Translations under genes and position numbers: made by a program
Source of the DNA: Acinetobacter colistiniresistens
Lineage (GTDB): Bacteria; Pseudomonadota; Gammaproteobacteria; Pseudomonadales; Moraxellaceae
Direction of reading: 5' to 3'
DNA length: 64,000 nucleotides
Assembly: GCF_000413935.1 (NCBI RefSeq)
Contig: NZ_KE340383.1
Location: forward strand, 1-64,000
The notes under the pieces: generated by a model
The model's input: the letters and a program-made list of their open reading frames with translations, nothing else
Databases searched by the model: none
Told to the model about the DNA's origin: nothing
Shown: positions 9,668 through 19,074 of the stretch, one piece after another
Numbering within the stretch: position 1 is the stretch's first letter
Layout of the letters: each line of letters opens with the position of its first letter

Positions 9668-9673
9668 TATAAT
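9668..9673 (+). promoter_or_regulatory. Candidate -10 box for miaB
   Basis: TATAAT lies 39 bp before the miaB start codon in an AT-rich spacer between divergent genes. No good -35 box is visible at the standard distance, so the assignment is tentative. Confidence 0.4.
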
Positions 9674-9711
9674 CCGCCGTTTATTTAAATCCACCTTGTT
9701 TAGGAGCCTGC

Positions 9712-11163
9712 ATGACGGTTCAAACATTCATTCCCAGTGCTGTAAAAGCTGCTTCAGAAAACACTGTTACCCAGCCAATGCACACCGCTGATGTTTCAAT
9801 CAAGAAATTGTTTATTGAAACTCAAGGGTGTCAGATGAATGAGTATGACAGTCATCGTATGGCAGATTTGTTAGGTGATTCACATGGCTATGTGCTCACT
9901 GACAATCCAAATGAAGCAGACATTCTGCTGATGAATACCTGCTCAATTCGTGAAAAAGCACAAGAGAAAGTATTCAGTGGCTTAGGTCGCTGGCGCAAAT
10001 TGAAAGAACAGAATCCCGATCTCATCATTGGTGTGGGCGGCTGTGTTGCTTCGCAAGAAGGCGACAACATTCAAAAACGTGCGCCTTATGTGGATATGAT
10101 CTTTGGCCCACAGACACTGCACCGTTTGCCACAAATGCTAGATCAGCATCACGCCCAAATTGAAAAACCAAAGAAAGAAAAAATCAAATTGGTTGATATT
10201 TCTTTCCCCGATATTGAAAAGTTCGACTTTTTGCCAGAACCACGTGTCGAAGGCTTCAAGGCATTCGTTTCAATCATGGAAGGTTGCTCGAAGTACTGTT
10301 CATTCTGCGTGGTCCCTTATACCCGTGGCGAAGAAGTGTCTCGTCCATTGGATGATGTGTTGGCAGAAATCGCTGGCTTAGCTGAAAAAGGCGTACGTGA
10401 GATCAGCTTACTCGGTCAAAACGTAAATGGTTATCGCGGTGAAACCTTTGAAGGTGAAATTTGTACCTTCCCAGAATTATTACGCTTAGTGGCTGAAATT
10501 CCAGGGATTGGCCGTCTACGCTATACCACCTCTCACCCGCTTGAATTCTCTGAAGATTTAATTCAATGCTACCGTGATTTACCGCAAATGGTTTCGCACT
10601 TGCATCTGCCTGTACAAAGTGGTTCAAACGATGTACTGCAAGCGATGAAACGTAACCACACCATTGATGTCTACATTGATAAAATTGCCAAGTTACGTAA
10701 AGTCCGTCCGGATATGCATTTATCTAGCGATTTCATTATCGGTTTCCCTGGCGAAACAGATCAGCACTTTGCCGAAACCTTACAGTTCATTAAAGATCTA
10801 GATTTCGACCATTCTTATAGTTTTGTTTACTCTAAACGCCCAGGTACACCTGCCTCTGATTTACCAGACAGTACGCCAGAGCAAGTGAAAAAAGACCGTC
10901 TTGCTCAAGTACAAGACGTGATTAAACGCTCGAGTATCGATAAGACCGATGCCATGCTCGGTAAAATTGAGCGTGTGCTGATTGAGAAGGTTTCTGATAA
11001 AGATCCAAATGTTTTAATTGGTACAGCGGACAATACACGTTTAGTGACATTTATCGGTGATGCCACGTGGATTGGGCGTTTCGCAGAGATTGAGATCACG
11101 GAAATTAAAACTTTAAATTTAGTTTACGGAGAACTCTTGAATCTTGAACCTGACGTGGCGTAA
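9712..11163 (+). CDS. miaB: tRNA-2-methylthio-N6-dimethylallyladenosine synthase MiaB
   Basis: A radical-SAM methylthiotransferase that adds the 2-methylthio group to i6A37 of tRNAs reading UNN codons. The N-terminal UPF0004 domain supplies Cys40, Cys77 and Cys111 (second 4Fe-4S cluster). The radical-SAM CxxxCxxC is CSKYCSFC with Cys192, Cys196 and Cys199. A C-terminal TRAM domain ends the protein near 480. The protein has 483 residues against 474 in E. coli, with a longer N terminus of about 25 residues. TAGGAG lies 6 bases before ATG. It heads the miaB-phoH-ybeY cluster conserved in gamma-proteobacteria. Confidence 0.97.
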   Translation: MTVQTFIPSAVKAASENTVTQPMHTADVSIKKLFIETQGCQMNEYDSHRMADLLGDSHGYVLTDNPNEADILLMNTCSIREKAQEKVFSGLGRWRKLKEQNPDLIIGVGGCVASQEGDNIQKRAPYVDMIFGPQTLHRLPQMLDQHHAQIEKPKKEKIKLVDISFPDIEKFDFLPEPRVEGFKAFVSIMEGCSKYCSFCVVPYTRGEEVSRPLDDVLAEIAGLAEKGVREISLLGQNVNGYRGETFEGEICTFPELLRLVAEIPGIGRLRYTTSHPLEFSEDLIQCYRDLPQMVSHLHLPVQSGSNDVLQAMKRNHTIDVYIDKIAKLRKVRPDMHLSSDFIIGFPGETDQHFAETLQFIKDLDFDHSYSFVYSKRPGTPASDLPDSTPEQVKKDRLAQVQDVIKRSSIDKTDAMLGKIERVLIEKVSDKDPNVLIGTADNTRLVTFIGDATWIGRFAEIEITEIKTLNLVYGELLNLEPDVA

Positions 11164-11202
11164 TGTAAGGGTATTCCTACAGAGCAACAAAAAGGGTTTA
11201 TC

Positions 11203-12279
11203 TTGACTGCAGCGATTCGACGTACAGTAACGTTCCCTGAGATTCAATTGGAACGTTTGAAAAGCATGCTCGGTGCGTATAACGGGCATTTAAAACAAAT
11301 CGAACAACGTTTAGATGTCAAAATTACTCACCGTGGCGATGCCTTTTATCTCGATGGTGATATAGAAGCGGTCGAAAGAGCCGAAGCACTATTGCAACGG
11401 CTCTATCAAGAATCAGAAATTTCCTCACAAATTAGTGCCGATGTGATTCATTTGATGATCCAAGGTTCACAGACGGATCGTGAACTGATGGATGATTCAG
11501 ATCAGGAACATACAGGTCTCGACAGTGTTTGGTTACAGACCCGCAAAGGGCGAATTAACCCACGTGGCGCCAATCAAAAACGCTACGTACAACGTATTTT
11601 ACAAAGTGATATTTCCTTCGGTATTGGCCCAGCCGGGACAGGTAAAACCTATCTGGCCGTTGCTGCTGCGGTTGATATGCTGGAGCGTAATGAAATCCAG
11701 CGAATCTTACTGGTTCGTCCGGCCGTTGAGGCAGGTGAAAAGCTCGGTTTCTTACCCGGTGATCTTACCCAGAAAATTGACCCCTACTTACGCCCACTTT
11801 ACGATGCCCTGTATGAAATGCTGGGCTTTGAAAAAGTCGCCAAACTGATTGAACGTCAAGTGATTGAAGTTGCTCCGCTTGCCTATATGCGCGGACGCAC
11901 CCTAAATCATTCTTTCGTCATTTTAGATGAAGCACAAAACACCACCCCTGAACAGATGAAAATGTTTCTGACCCGTTTAGGTTTTGGTTCACGTGCGGTG
12001 ATTACAGGTGACGTGACGCAGGTTGACTTGCCTCGTGGGCAACAATCAGGTTTAGCACAAGCATTACGTGTCCTTGAAAATGTCCATGAGATTCATATCA
12101 CCCGTTTCCATTCACGTGATGTGGTTCGACATCAATTGGTACAAAAAATTGTTGAAGCTTACGAAGGTTGGGATAGTGAACAGCAACGCCTGTCTGCTGA
12201 AGCCCGCGCCGAACGCAAAGCCAAACAAGAAGCACTGATTGCAGAAAATGATTCTGCAGCTGATGCGCAACACATTTAG
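11203..12279 (+). CDS. ybeZ: PhoH-like ATPase (YbeZ)
   Basis: A cytoplasmic P-loop ATPase of the PhoH family that works with the RNase YbeY in rRNA maturation and RNA quality control. It has an N-terminal KH-like region (about 1-90), Walker A GPAGTGKT at 142-149 and Walker B VILDEAQN near 240. The protein has 358 residues, matching the family. The only start that keeps the conserved N terminus is the TTG at 11203. It follows miaB after 39 bp and is presumably in the same operon. A strong hairpin lies between it and ybeY. Confidence 0.93.
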   Translation: MTAAIRRTVTFPEIQLERLKSMLGAYNGHLKQIEQRLDVKITHRGDAFYLDGDIEAVERAEALLQRLYQESEISSQISADVIHLMIQGSQTDRELMDDSDQEHTGLDSVWLQTRKGRINPRGANQKRYVQRILQSDISFGIGPAGTGKTYLAVAAAVDMLERNEIQRILLVRPAVEAGEKLGFLPGDLTQKIDPYLRPLYDALYEMLGFEKVAKLIERQVIEVAPLAYMRGRTLNHSFVILDEAQNTTPEQMKMFLTRLGFGSRAVITGDVTQVDLPRGQQSGLAQALRVLENVHEIHITRFHSRDVVRHQLVQKIVEAYEGWDSEQQRLSAEARAERKAKQEALIAENDSAADAQHI

Positions 12280-12288
12280 CCCCCCACT

Positions 12289-12321
12289 CCCCCTAAGATG
12301 CTTTAGTCGCATCTTAGGGGG
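12289..12321 (+). promoter_or_regulatory. Stem-loop between ybeZ and ybeY
   Basis: A perfect 13-bp GC-rich stem (12289-12301 with 12309-12321) with a 7-base loop sits 9 bp after the ybeZ stop codon and 19 bp before the ybeY start. There is no clear U-run after it, so it is more likely an mRNA processing, stabilising or partial attenuation element than a full terminator. Confidence 0.6.
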
Positions 12322-12340
12322 ACGATTTTAAGGATCTACT

Positions 12341-12826
12341 TTGAAAATCAATTTAAGTCTTCAACAAGACTTTCAAGCTGCTGAGTTGCCACTCAAACGT
12401 GGTCAAATCAAAAAAAATATCGAAACTGCACTACGTCACGTCGGTTTTGATGTCAATTGTGAAATCGGAATTGCCTGTGTTGATTTAGCTGAAAGCCATG
12501 AACTCAATCTGCAATACCGTGAAAAAGACAAACCGACCAATGTGCTGTCTTTTCCAAGTGATATTCCTGAGGAAATGTTGAGTTTACTGGAGGCCGAGCC
12601 ACTCGGTGACTTGGTGATTTGTATTCCTGTGGTTTTACAAGAAGCGGCCGAGCAACAAAAAACGCCAAGCGATCATTTCACCCATTTACTGGTTCACGGC
12701 GTTTTACACTTGCTTGGTTTCGATCATGAAACCAGTGAAGCTGAAGCTGAAGAAATGGAAGCTTTGGAAATTGAGATTCTAAAAAAACTAGGCATTGCCA
12801 ATCCTTACCAAGCCGATGAAAGCTAA
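12341..12826 (+). CDS. ybeY: Endoribonuclease YbeY, rRNA maturation factor
   Basis: A zinc-dependent single-strand endoribonuclease needed for 16S rRNA 3'-end processing and late 70S quality control. The metal motif [11 protein letters not shown] (His119, His123, His129) and the preceding NVLSFPSD block are intact. Its 161 residues match the family (155 in E. coli). The start is TTG at 12341 with AAGGA 6 bases upstream, so both ybeZ and ybeY use TTG. The usual next genes, ybeX (corC) and lnt, are absent here; a small ABM monooxygenase gene follows. Confidence 0.95.
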   Translation: MKINLSLQQDFQAAELPLKRGQIKKNIETALRHVGFDVNCEIGIACVDLAESHELNLQYREKDKPTNVLSFPSDIPEEMLSLLEAEPLGDLVICIPVVLQEAAEQQKTPSDHFTHLLVHGVLHLLGFDHETSEAEAEEMEALEIEILKKLGIANPYQADES

Positions 12827-12837
12827 TCCAAGGTCCT

Positions 12838-13137
12838 ATGTATATCGTTATTTTTAAAGCCACCATCAAACAGCTTGATACAACTTACTCAGACATGGCT
12901 CAGAAGTTGAGAAATAAGGCTCTGAGTGAGTACCACTGTATCAAGTTTGAAGCCTGTAGTGAAAATGGCTTTGAAATTGCGTTGTCTTACTGGAACAGTC
13001 TTGAAGATATCAAGCAGTGGCAACGCGATGCAGAACATTTGGTTGCTCAGCGATTAGGCAAAGAAAAATGGTATCAGGATTTTAGTGTCGAAATCTGCAC
13101 AGTTGAACGTGCTTATTCAAGTCAAAATGGCTTGTGA
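12838..13137 (+). CDS. Antibiotic biosynthesis monooxygenase (ABM) family protein
   Basis: A 99-residue protein with the ferredoxin-like ABM fold pattern: MYIVIFKATIKQ, then a central helix, FEIALSYWNSLEDIKQWQRDAEH, and a C-terminal strand. Small proteins of this kind act as cofactor-free oxygenases or haem-handling enzymes; the substrate is unknown here. AAGG precedes ATG by 4 bases. It starts 11 bp after ybeY, so it is probably the last gene of the miaB operon and ends at an intrinsic terminator. Confidence 0.85.
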   Translation: MYIVIFKATIKQLDTTYSDMAQKLRNKALSEYHCIKFEACSENGFEIALSYWNSLEDIKQWQRDAEHLVAQRLGKEKWYQDFSVEICTVERAYSSQNGL

Positions 13138-13164
13138 ATAAACACAAACTTATCCACATATTGA

Positions 13165-13197
13165 ATAAAAAAACGGCTAGATTCAGCCGTTTTTTAT
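13165..13197 (+). terminator. Intrinsic terminator of the miaB-ybeZ-ybeY-ABM operon
   Basis: AAAACGGCT (13170-13178) pairs with AGCCGTTTT (13185-13193), followed by a U-run. Confidence 0.88.
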
Positions 13198-13256
13198 TTC
13201 TCAAACTCGAAGAAAGACTCAATGCTCTATTTCTACGTTATCACTCAAAAATGTTA

Positions 13257-14144
13257 TTAATGCACTTCAAACTCAGCATCCACAGGATCAAAACGCCAGG
13301 TTCGAATGATCCGCAACTCAGAAATATCTTTTTTCATCGCTGCATCAAATGGACCAAAGGGTGCACCACGACGCACAGAAGCTTTCGCCGCTTCATCTAA
13401 AATTGTATGACCAGAGCTTTCAATCAGACGAATGGCCCGGATGCCTCCTTCGGCATTTAAAATCACCATCAAACGAACCTCACCGGCCAAATGCTGCTGT
13501 TTCGCCTCATCTGGATAGTAGCGGTTGCCATACAGCTCGACTTTTTGACGGAATTTATCCAGATAAGCGGCGGATGCATCTTGCTTGGCTTGAATGCCAT
13601 CGACGGTTTTAATACGCTGTTTACGGCTAAAGTTTTGTTGCCGTTGTAAATATTGTGCTTCCAAGCTCGCGATCATAGCCGCTTTAGCCTGAAACTGACT
13701 TTGTAGATCATCCAAAGTCTTTTTACGCTCACTCTGTTCTGCTTGTTTTTGCCAGCTTAAAACCGTCATCAACACTTTTTCTTCAAATTTTAATTCTCGT
13801 TTTTGCTGAATTTTTTCCAGACTTTCTAACTCTTTCTCACCCGTGGTCGCATCGGCTTGCATCGGCGCAGGCATATCACTCGACATCCGATGCGCTTCGC
13901 GAAAGTCACCAGAACCGTGTTGATCTGCTTGTGCTAAAAAATCAGCCTCTTTAACTTTTTCTTGGCTCGGACGAACGGTTACCGCAATTTCTTTGGTTGA
14001 GGTGTCAGATGGCGATGGCATGGTAAATTGAATGGCGAGCACAGCAACATGCAGCAGCATCGCCAACACCACTGCCCCAATAAAAATGGGATCTTGCCAC
14101 CAATAAGGAGACAGCTCTGAACGAAAATTTATTTTATTCCACAT
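13257..14144 (-). CDS. Energy transducer TonB family protein (orphan)
   Basis: A 295-residue inner-membrane-anchored protein. One transmembrane helix (IFIGAVVLAMLLHVAVLAI, about residues 20-38) is followed by a periplasmic region of about 160 residues rich in Lys/Gln/Glu with coiled-coil character. The C-terminal TonB domain has YPDEAKQQHLAGEVRLMVILNAEGG and ends RTWRFDPVDAEFEVH. No exbB/exbD gene is beside it, unlike the second tonB at 22.5-23.2 kb. Unlike classic TonB it lacks a long Pro-Glu/Pro-Lys stretch. It may energise a particular outer-membrane receptor or work in envelope integrity. ATG 14144 was preferred; the only longer start is a TTG 69 bases upstream. Confidence 0.82.
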   Translation of the reverse strand: MWNKINFRSELSPYWWQDPIFIGAVVLAMLLHVAVLAIQFTMPSPSDTSTKEIAVTVRPSQEKVKEADFLAQADQHGSGDFREAHRMSSDMPAPMQADATTGEKELESLEKIQQKRELKFEEKVLMTVLSWQKQAEQSERKKTLDDLQSQFQAKAAMIASLEAQYLQRQQNFSRKQRIKTVDGIQAKQDASAAYLDKFRQKVELYGNRYYPDEAKQQHLAGEVRLMVILNAEGGIRAIRLIESSGHTILDEAAKASVRRGAPFGPFDAAMKKDISELRIIRTWRFDPVDAEFEVH

Positions 14145-14387
14145 GGTATTTAAGTGACAAAGAATGTCCCATCCCCAACGGTAGCACCGTACAAAAACCC
14201 AACCAATATTCAATTTTTTACAAAAATGTGATCCACTTATGGTTACAGTGTTTCCATACCATCATTTTATGAAAATGTAGCAATTAATTTTGCTACACTG
14301 CAAGTTAGAAATTTATTTTTATTTTTTAGTGAATACAAAGATTGCGGCATTGTTTGGCTCATCAATTCACTTTCTGGAACAACTTTT

Positions 14388-15068
14388 ATGCAAACGCTAA
14401 TTTCATCCGTTGCTAAACGTCTACGTAAAGTTTACCAAAAAGCAGAAGAATTCATCGAAGAAGAAAGAGAATTTTCACTTTCGCAAGTTTTTGTAAATGC
14501 GACCATGGAGCGTTATGTCACCGAAAATGTCGGCATTATGCAAGACCTGCATGCCGATCTATATGATGGCTGGTTACGCTTATATACCACTTTAGATGTG
14601 AAAGGTTTGCATACCACGCTTTCGGTCGATTTAAAATTGATTCAAATGGAAATGAATCAAAATGTCCAGCTGATGGTATTCGAGCAAATCAGTAACACTC
14701 AAGTGATTGAAGCCAAATTCAAGAACATCTTGCAGAAGTGGGGCTTTTATGTGGCGATCTGGTACTACCAAAAATTTCGTGAAGAAGATCCACTCGGTAA
14801 AATATTAGAACACTTTGAAGTGGTCAAAGTGAAAGATGACTTGCTTTATCTTGACCTAAACCGCTGGTTGGGTAAAAAAGCCAGCATTATTGAAACGCTG
14901 AGCAAAGTCCATGTCAATCGCGCCAGAGTTCGTCCTGCTGAACTGATTGTCTGGGGCAACGTCAATCTCGCCGCAATTTTATCACCCTCCAATGAGGATG
15001 ACTTTGATGAAGATGACTTAGCAGACAGTGAAGTCACGCCTATCCAGCAAAAAGACAGCAAAAAGTAA
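14388..15068 (+). CDS. Conserved hypothetical protein with acidic C-terminal tail
   Basis: A 226-residue protein without signal peptide. The N-terminal ~35 residues are a charged helix. The middle has regular beta/alpha character (LHADLYDGWLRLYTTLDVKG, LKLIQMEMNQNVQLMVFEQ). The last 25 residues contain a run of Asp/Glu (NEDDFDEDDLADSE). I do not recognise the family. GGAACAACTTTT precedes ATG. It is divergent from the orphan tonB, with 243 bp between them in which I see only weak promoter-like AT-rich sequence. Confidence 0.7.
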   Translation: MQTLISSVAKRLRKVYQKAEEFIEEEREFSLSQVFVNATMERYVTENVGIMQDLHADLYDGWLRLYTTLDVKGLHTTLSVDLKLIQMEMNQNVQLMVFEQISNTQVIEAKFKNILQKWGFYVAIWYYQKFREEDPLGKILEHFEVVKVKDDLLYLDLNRWLGKKASIIETLSKVHVNRARVRPAELIVWGNVNLAAILSPSNEDDFDEDDLADSEVTPIQQKDSKK

Positions 15069-15080
15069 ATTCGATGCTTT

Positions 15081-15112
15081 GTGGCATATCTTTATGGTGC
15101 ACAATATGCCAC
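15081..15112. repeat. Stem-loop downstream of the hypothetical gene
   Basis: GTGGCATAT (15081-15089) pairs perfectly with ATATGCCAC (15104-15112). There is no U-run on either side in the correct place for a standard terminator, so it may only mark or protect the mRNA 3' end. Confidence 0.5.
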
Positions 15113-15264
15113 GAAAAAATACACATCTTCATGATTTATACGAAAAATTAACATGCGCTCAGTAAAAAACCTGATCTTTTCTTCATAATCTACAGGCATA
15201 ATATCTCTAAATCGTAATGATAAATGAATGATTCACTTTAGTATCATTCAAAGGATAGAGTGTT

Positions 15265-15969
15265 ATGACAAAGAAATTATTAAAAGTACTGGGTATTACT
15301 TCTGCAACTCTTCTTAGTGCAGGCTTATCTAGTCATGCACTGGCAATGGCACCCTTCCAAGCCAGCTATCAATTCAGCTATAACAATAAAAATCTCGGCT
15401 CTGCCACACGTACCCTGTCACAGCAAGGCAATAACTGGACCTATCAATTCAGTGCCAAAGCAGGCGGTATCGCCTCTGCTTCTGAAACCAGCCAATTTAG
15501 TTTTGCTGACAATAAGATCAACTCACAAAAATTTAGCCGTAGCAGCAAAATCCTGATTCATAGCAATAGCATGAGTATTAATTTCAACCCAAGCACTAAG
15601 GTTGTGAATACGAAAAAAGATGATACGGCGCGCTCATTTGCATGGCAGGCCGGAGCGCTGGATGAGCTGAATGCAGAGTTGCAAATCCGTGAGGACTTGA
15701 AAAACAATTCGCTGAAAACCAAATATCTGATTGCCGATGCCAAAGCTATTGATGAACGTCGCTTTGTGAAACAGGGTACTGAAAACATCAAGACCCCTTA
15801 TGGTACATTTAGCACCATCAAAGTGGTGATGCAGCACGACAAGCCTGAGCGAAATACCGTGTTCTGGTTAGCACCAAAGCTTGACTATCTTCCAGTCAAA
15901 ATGGCACATAATGACGGAAAATCATCATATGGTTTGTTACTAACAGGCTATTCGGGTAAAACAAACTAA
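15265..15969 (+). CDS. DUF3108 domain-containing secreted protein
   Basis: A 234-residue periplasmic protein with a signal peptide ending near SSHALA-MAP (about residue 28). The rest is the beta-rich DUF3108 domain: PFQASYQFSYNNKNLGSATRTL near the start and YGTFSTIKVVMQHDKPERNTVFWLAP towards the end, the family hallmark. The family is thought to adopt a half-barrel envelope fold; its role is not established. AAGGATAGAG precedes ATG. It is monocistronic. Confidence 0.88.
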   Translation: MTKKLLKVLGITSATLLSAGLSSHALAMAPFQASYQFSYNNKNLGSATRTLSQQGNNWTYQFSAKAGGIASASETSQFSFADNKINSQKFSRSSKILIHSNSMSINFNPSTKVVNTKKDDTARSFAWQAGALDELNAELQIREDLKNNSLKTKYLIADAKAIDERRFVKQGTENIKTPYGTFSTIKVVMQHDKPERNTVFWLAPKLDYLPVKMAHNDGKSSYGLLLTGYSGKTN

Positions 15970-16030
15970 GCATCTGGTCAATTTTGGCTTGCATTTTTTT
16001 CGATGCTTTTTAAAATATGCCTTTGCTTGA

Positions 16031-16633
<603 letters not shown>

Positions 16634-16646
16634 GATTTAAGACCCA

Positions 16647-16680
16647 TAAAAAAGCGGATGATTACTCATCCGCTTTTTTA
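16647..16680. terminator. Bidirectional intrinsic terminator (xpt / DUF1963)
   Basis: AAAAGCGGATGA (16650-16661) pairs with TCATCCGCTTTT (16666-16677), with A/T runs on both sides, between two convergent genes. Confidence 0.9.
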
Positions 16681-16681
16681 T

Positions 16682-17506
16682 TTAACAACAATCCCAGTTA
16701 TACAGCACTTTGGAAAAATCTCGTTTCTTTAAGTCTTCAGGATGAATAAAGAAATTCCCCACGCCTGAATCCCCCCACATAATCTCGTTTTCGGCATCAT
16801 CGGTATCGAGCTGGAATAGCAGCACATAATCTTGAACTTTTTCATTATATTGACGTGGATCAGTTTGGGTAAAATAAGGATAACCGCCTAAACGATGCCC
16901 ACTTGCGGAAGCGACTTCATCATAAGGTTCGATAAAATCATCTTCGAAATCACCACCTTCAAATTGATCTTCAAAATCATAAAGGTCTTCAACCCCTAAA
17001 ATTTTCGGCGCAAAAGCAAAATCGCCCAAACTGATCGGCTGAGTGCTTAAAGCAAACTCAATCGAGTATTGTCCCGTAAAGGGCAAATAATCATCTTCTC
17101 CCAACTGAACTTCAGCGAAGTCTTGTTTTAATTGTGAAGCATCGGCAATGACCTGATCAAAGTACAACACTTTAAAGCCTGATTGCTGCTGTTGGTCATC
17201 AAAGTTCATTCCATACAGATCATCAGCAGCGATATAAAACTGTAAAATCCCCTGATCTGGGAAATTGGGCAAACTTGGAATTTCGGCAAAATTCAATTGC
17301 GCCAATAAAGCCAATGGCTTGCCATTCGAATCGACTGGATAAGTCGCATCCAAAGGCAAATAGGGTACTCCCCCCACCTTGCTCTGCCATACACTCAAGT
17401 TATCGTTAGCGTTGAGTTGCATGGTGACTGTAGGTTGAATTGTGGACGAAATTTTTTCTAGATATGGCTGCAAACTGTTCGGCAAAGCCTCTACTTTAAA
17501 ATTCAT
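16682..17506 (-). CDS. DUF1963 (YwqG-like) domain-containing protein
   Basis: A 274-residue cytoplasmic protein with the YwqG/DUF1963 pattern: KVGGVPYLPLDATYP, then PLALLAQLNFAEIPSLPNFPDQGILQFYIA, then YVLLFQLDTDD and the C-terminal GDSGVGNFFIHPEDL. It is acidic, has an Asp/Glu-rich insertion (about 176-196), and ends in Asp-Cys-Cys. The function of the family is not known; some members sit with polymorphic toxin/immunity loci, but nothing here points that way. The stop codon directly abuts the shared terminator. Confidence 0.88.
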   Translation of the reverse strand: MNFKVEALPNSLQPYLEKISSTIQPTVTMQLNANDNLSVWQSKVGGVPYLPLDATYPVDSNGKPLALLAQLNFAEIPSLPNFPDQGILQFYIAADDLYGMNFDDQQQQSGFKVLYFDQVIADASQLKQDFAEVQLGEDDYLPFTGQYSIEFALSTQPISLGDFAFAPKILGVEDLYDFEDQFEGGDFEDDFIEPYDEVASASGHRLGGYPYFTQTDPRQYNEKVQDYVLLFQLDTDDAENEIMWGDSGVGNFFIHPEDLKKRDFSKVLYNWDCC

Positions 17507-17677
17507 TCTGTTGGTGATCCCTCTACTTATTTATAGAATCTACTATAAAACAAGTAAATAAAATCAGATAGCAGCCAACCTGCTTCCCACGACAAAAGCT
17601 GACGCGTAATTGCAGCATTATTTCTGACATAAATTCTGATAAGATGAGCCCAGGCAAAATCTGCGGTAGGAATGACA

Positions 17678-18520
17678 ATGCGTACATATTTAGACCTTTT
17701 ACAACATATCTTGGACAATGGCGGCGACAAAGGTGACCGCACAGGCACAGGTACACGTTCAGTATTTGGTCATCAGATGCGCTTTGATCTTTCCAAAGGT
17801 TTCCCGCTACTGACCACCAAGAAAGTCCACTTTCGTTCGATTGTGATCGAACTACTCTGGTTCCTTAAAGGCGATACCAACGTTCAATATCTCAAAGACA
17901 ATAAAGTAAGCATCTGGGATGAATGGGCAACTGCCGAGCAAACAGCACGTTTTGGTCGTCCTGAGGGTGAGCTTGGGCCAGTTTATGGTCATCAATGGCG
18001 TAACTTTGGCGCAGCTCAAAATGAAGATGGCAGCTATCAGCAGAATGGTTTTGATCAGATCAAATGGTTGATCAATGAAATCAAGACCAATCCAAATTCA
18101 CGTCGTTTGATCGTGTCTGGCTGGAACCCCAATGAAGCAGGCAAAGTGGCCTTACCGCCTTGTCATACCTTGTTCCAGTTTTTTGTACAAGACAACAAAC
18201 TGTCATGCCAATTGTATCAACGCAGTGCCGATGTCTTCTTAGGTGTACCATTTAATATCGCCAGCTATGCCCTACTCACCCATATGATTGCGCAAGTCTG
18301 TGGCTTAGGTGTAGGGGATTTTGTCTGGACAGGCGGAGATACTCATCTCTATGCCAACCACTTTGAACAGGCACAATTACAGCTGTCACGTGAACCTTTA
18401 GCGCTGTGTGAATTAAAATTGAACCCTGAGATTACCGATATATTTGACTTCAAATTTGAAGATATTGAAATTGTCGGTTATGAGTCACACCCTGCAATCA
18501 AAGCACCTGTCGCAGTTTAA
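17678..18520 (+). CDS. thyA: Thymidylate synthase
   Basis: The enzyme methylates dUMP to dTMP with methylenetetrahydrofolate, giving dihydrofolate. The catalytic Cys162 is in LPPCHTLFQ. The folate- and dUMP-binding blocks [24 protein letters not shown] and DTHLYANH are all present. The start at 17678 was chosen because the AGGA site is 6 bases upstream; the ATG 6 bases earlier directly abuts that site. The protein has 280 residues, with an insertion relative to E. coli (264) around 85-100. It is followed after 26 bp by folA, which regenerates tetrahydrofolate, a functional pair. Confidence 0.97.
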   Translation: MRTYLDLLQHILDNGGDKGDRTGTGTRSVFGHQMRFDLSKGFPLLTTKKVHFRSIVIELLWFLKGDTNVQYLKDNKVSIWDEWATAEQTARFGRPEGELGPVYGHQWRNFGAAQNEDGSYQQNGFDQIKWLINEIKTNPNSRRLIVSGWNPNEAGKVALPPCHTLFQFFVQDNKLSCQLYQRSADVFLGVPFNIASYALLTHMIAQVCGLGVGDFVWTGGDTHLYANHFEQAQLQLSREPLALCELKLNPEITDIFDFKFEDIEIVGYESHPAIKAPVAV

Positions 18521-18546
18521 ATCGGTTAGTTAGAGAGAATATAAAA

Positions 18547-19056
18547 ATGGCATGGCAAGGCACTGAAGTTGTCCACGTAGTCGCAATGGATAAAAATCAC
18601 TGTATCGGCAAAGGCAATGCTTTGCCGTGGCATATCTCTGCTGACCTGAAGCACTTTAAAGCCATTACCCAAGGGGGTGTGGTGATTATGGGGCGTAAAA
18701 CGCTTGAGTCGATGGGTCGTACTCTGCCAAATCGCGTGAATTGGGTCATTACCCGAGATCCCGCTTGGCAATTTGAAGGCGTTAAAGTTGCACATAGTAT
18801 AGAAGCCGCTCTCAATGGCGCACTTACAGACGTGCAACATTCAGAAAAAGCCGCCTTATTTATTATTGGAGGTGGAGAGATTTTTACTCAAACGCTCGCC
18901 ATTGCGGATCGTTTAGAATTAACTCACGTTGATCTCGATGTTCAAGGTGATGCGCATTACCCAGAAATCTCCGATGACTTTCGCAAAGTAAACTCGGAAC
19001 AGCATACTGATGAGAAATCAGGGGTTACTTTTGAGTTTGCGACCTACCAAAAATAA
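18547..19056 (+). CDS. folA: Dihydrofolate reductase
   Basis: NADPH-dependent reduction of dihydrofolate to tetrahydrofolate; the target of trimethoprim. IGKGNALPWHISADLKHF contains catalytic Asp33 (equivalent to E. coli Asp27), and the NADPH-binding MGRKTLESMG and IIGGGEIF motifs are present. It has 169 residues. It lies directly downstream of thyA, and the DUF4105 gene follows after 18 bp, so the three may form one operon. No resistance-type substitution can be judged by eye. Confidence 0.97.
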   Translation: MAWQGTEVVHVVAMDKNHCIGKGNALPWHISADLKHFKAITQGGVVIMGRKTLESMGRTLPNRVNWVITRDPAWQFEGVKVAHSIEAALNGALTDVQHSEKAALFIIGGGEIFTQTLAIADRLELTHVDLDVQGDAHYPEISDDFRKVNSEQHTDEKSGVTFEFATYQK

Positions 19057-19074
19057 AAATGGATCGCGCTTGCC

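Noticed and set aside
15081..15112. Stem-loop considered as an intrinsic terminator
   Set aside because: No U-run in the correct place on either strand; kept only as a stem-loop.
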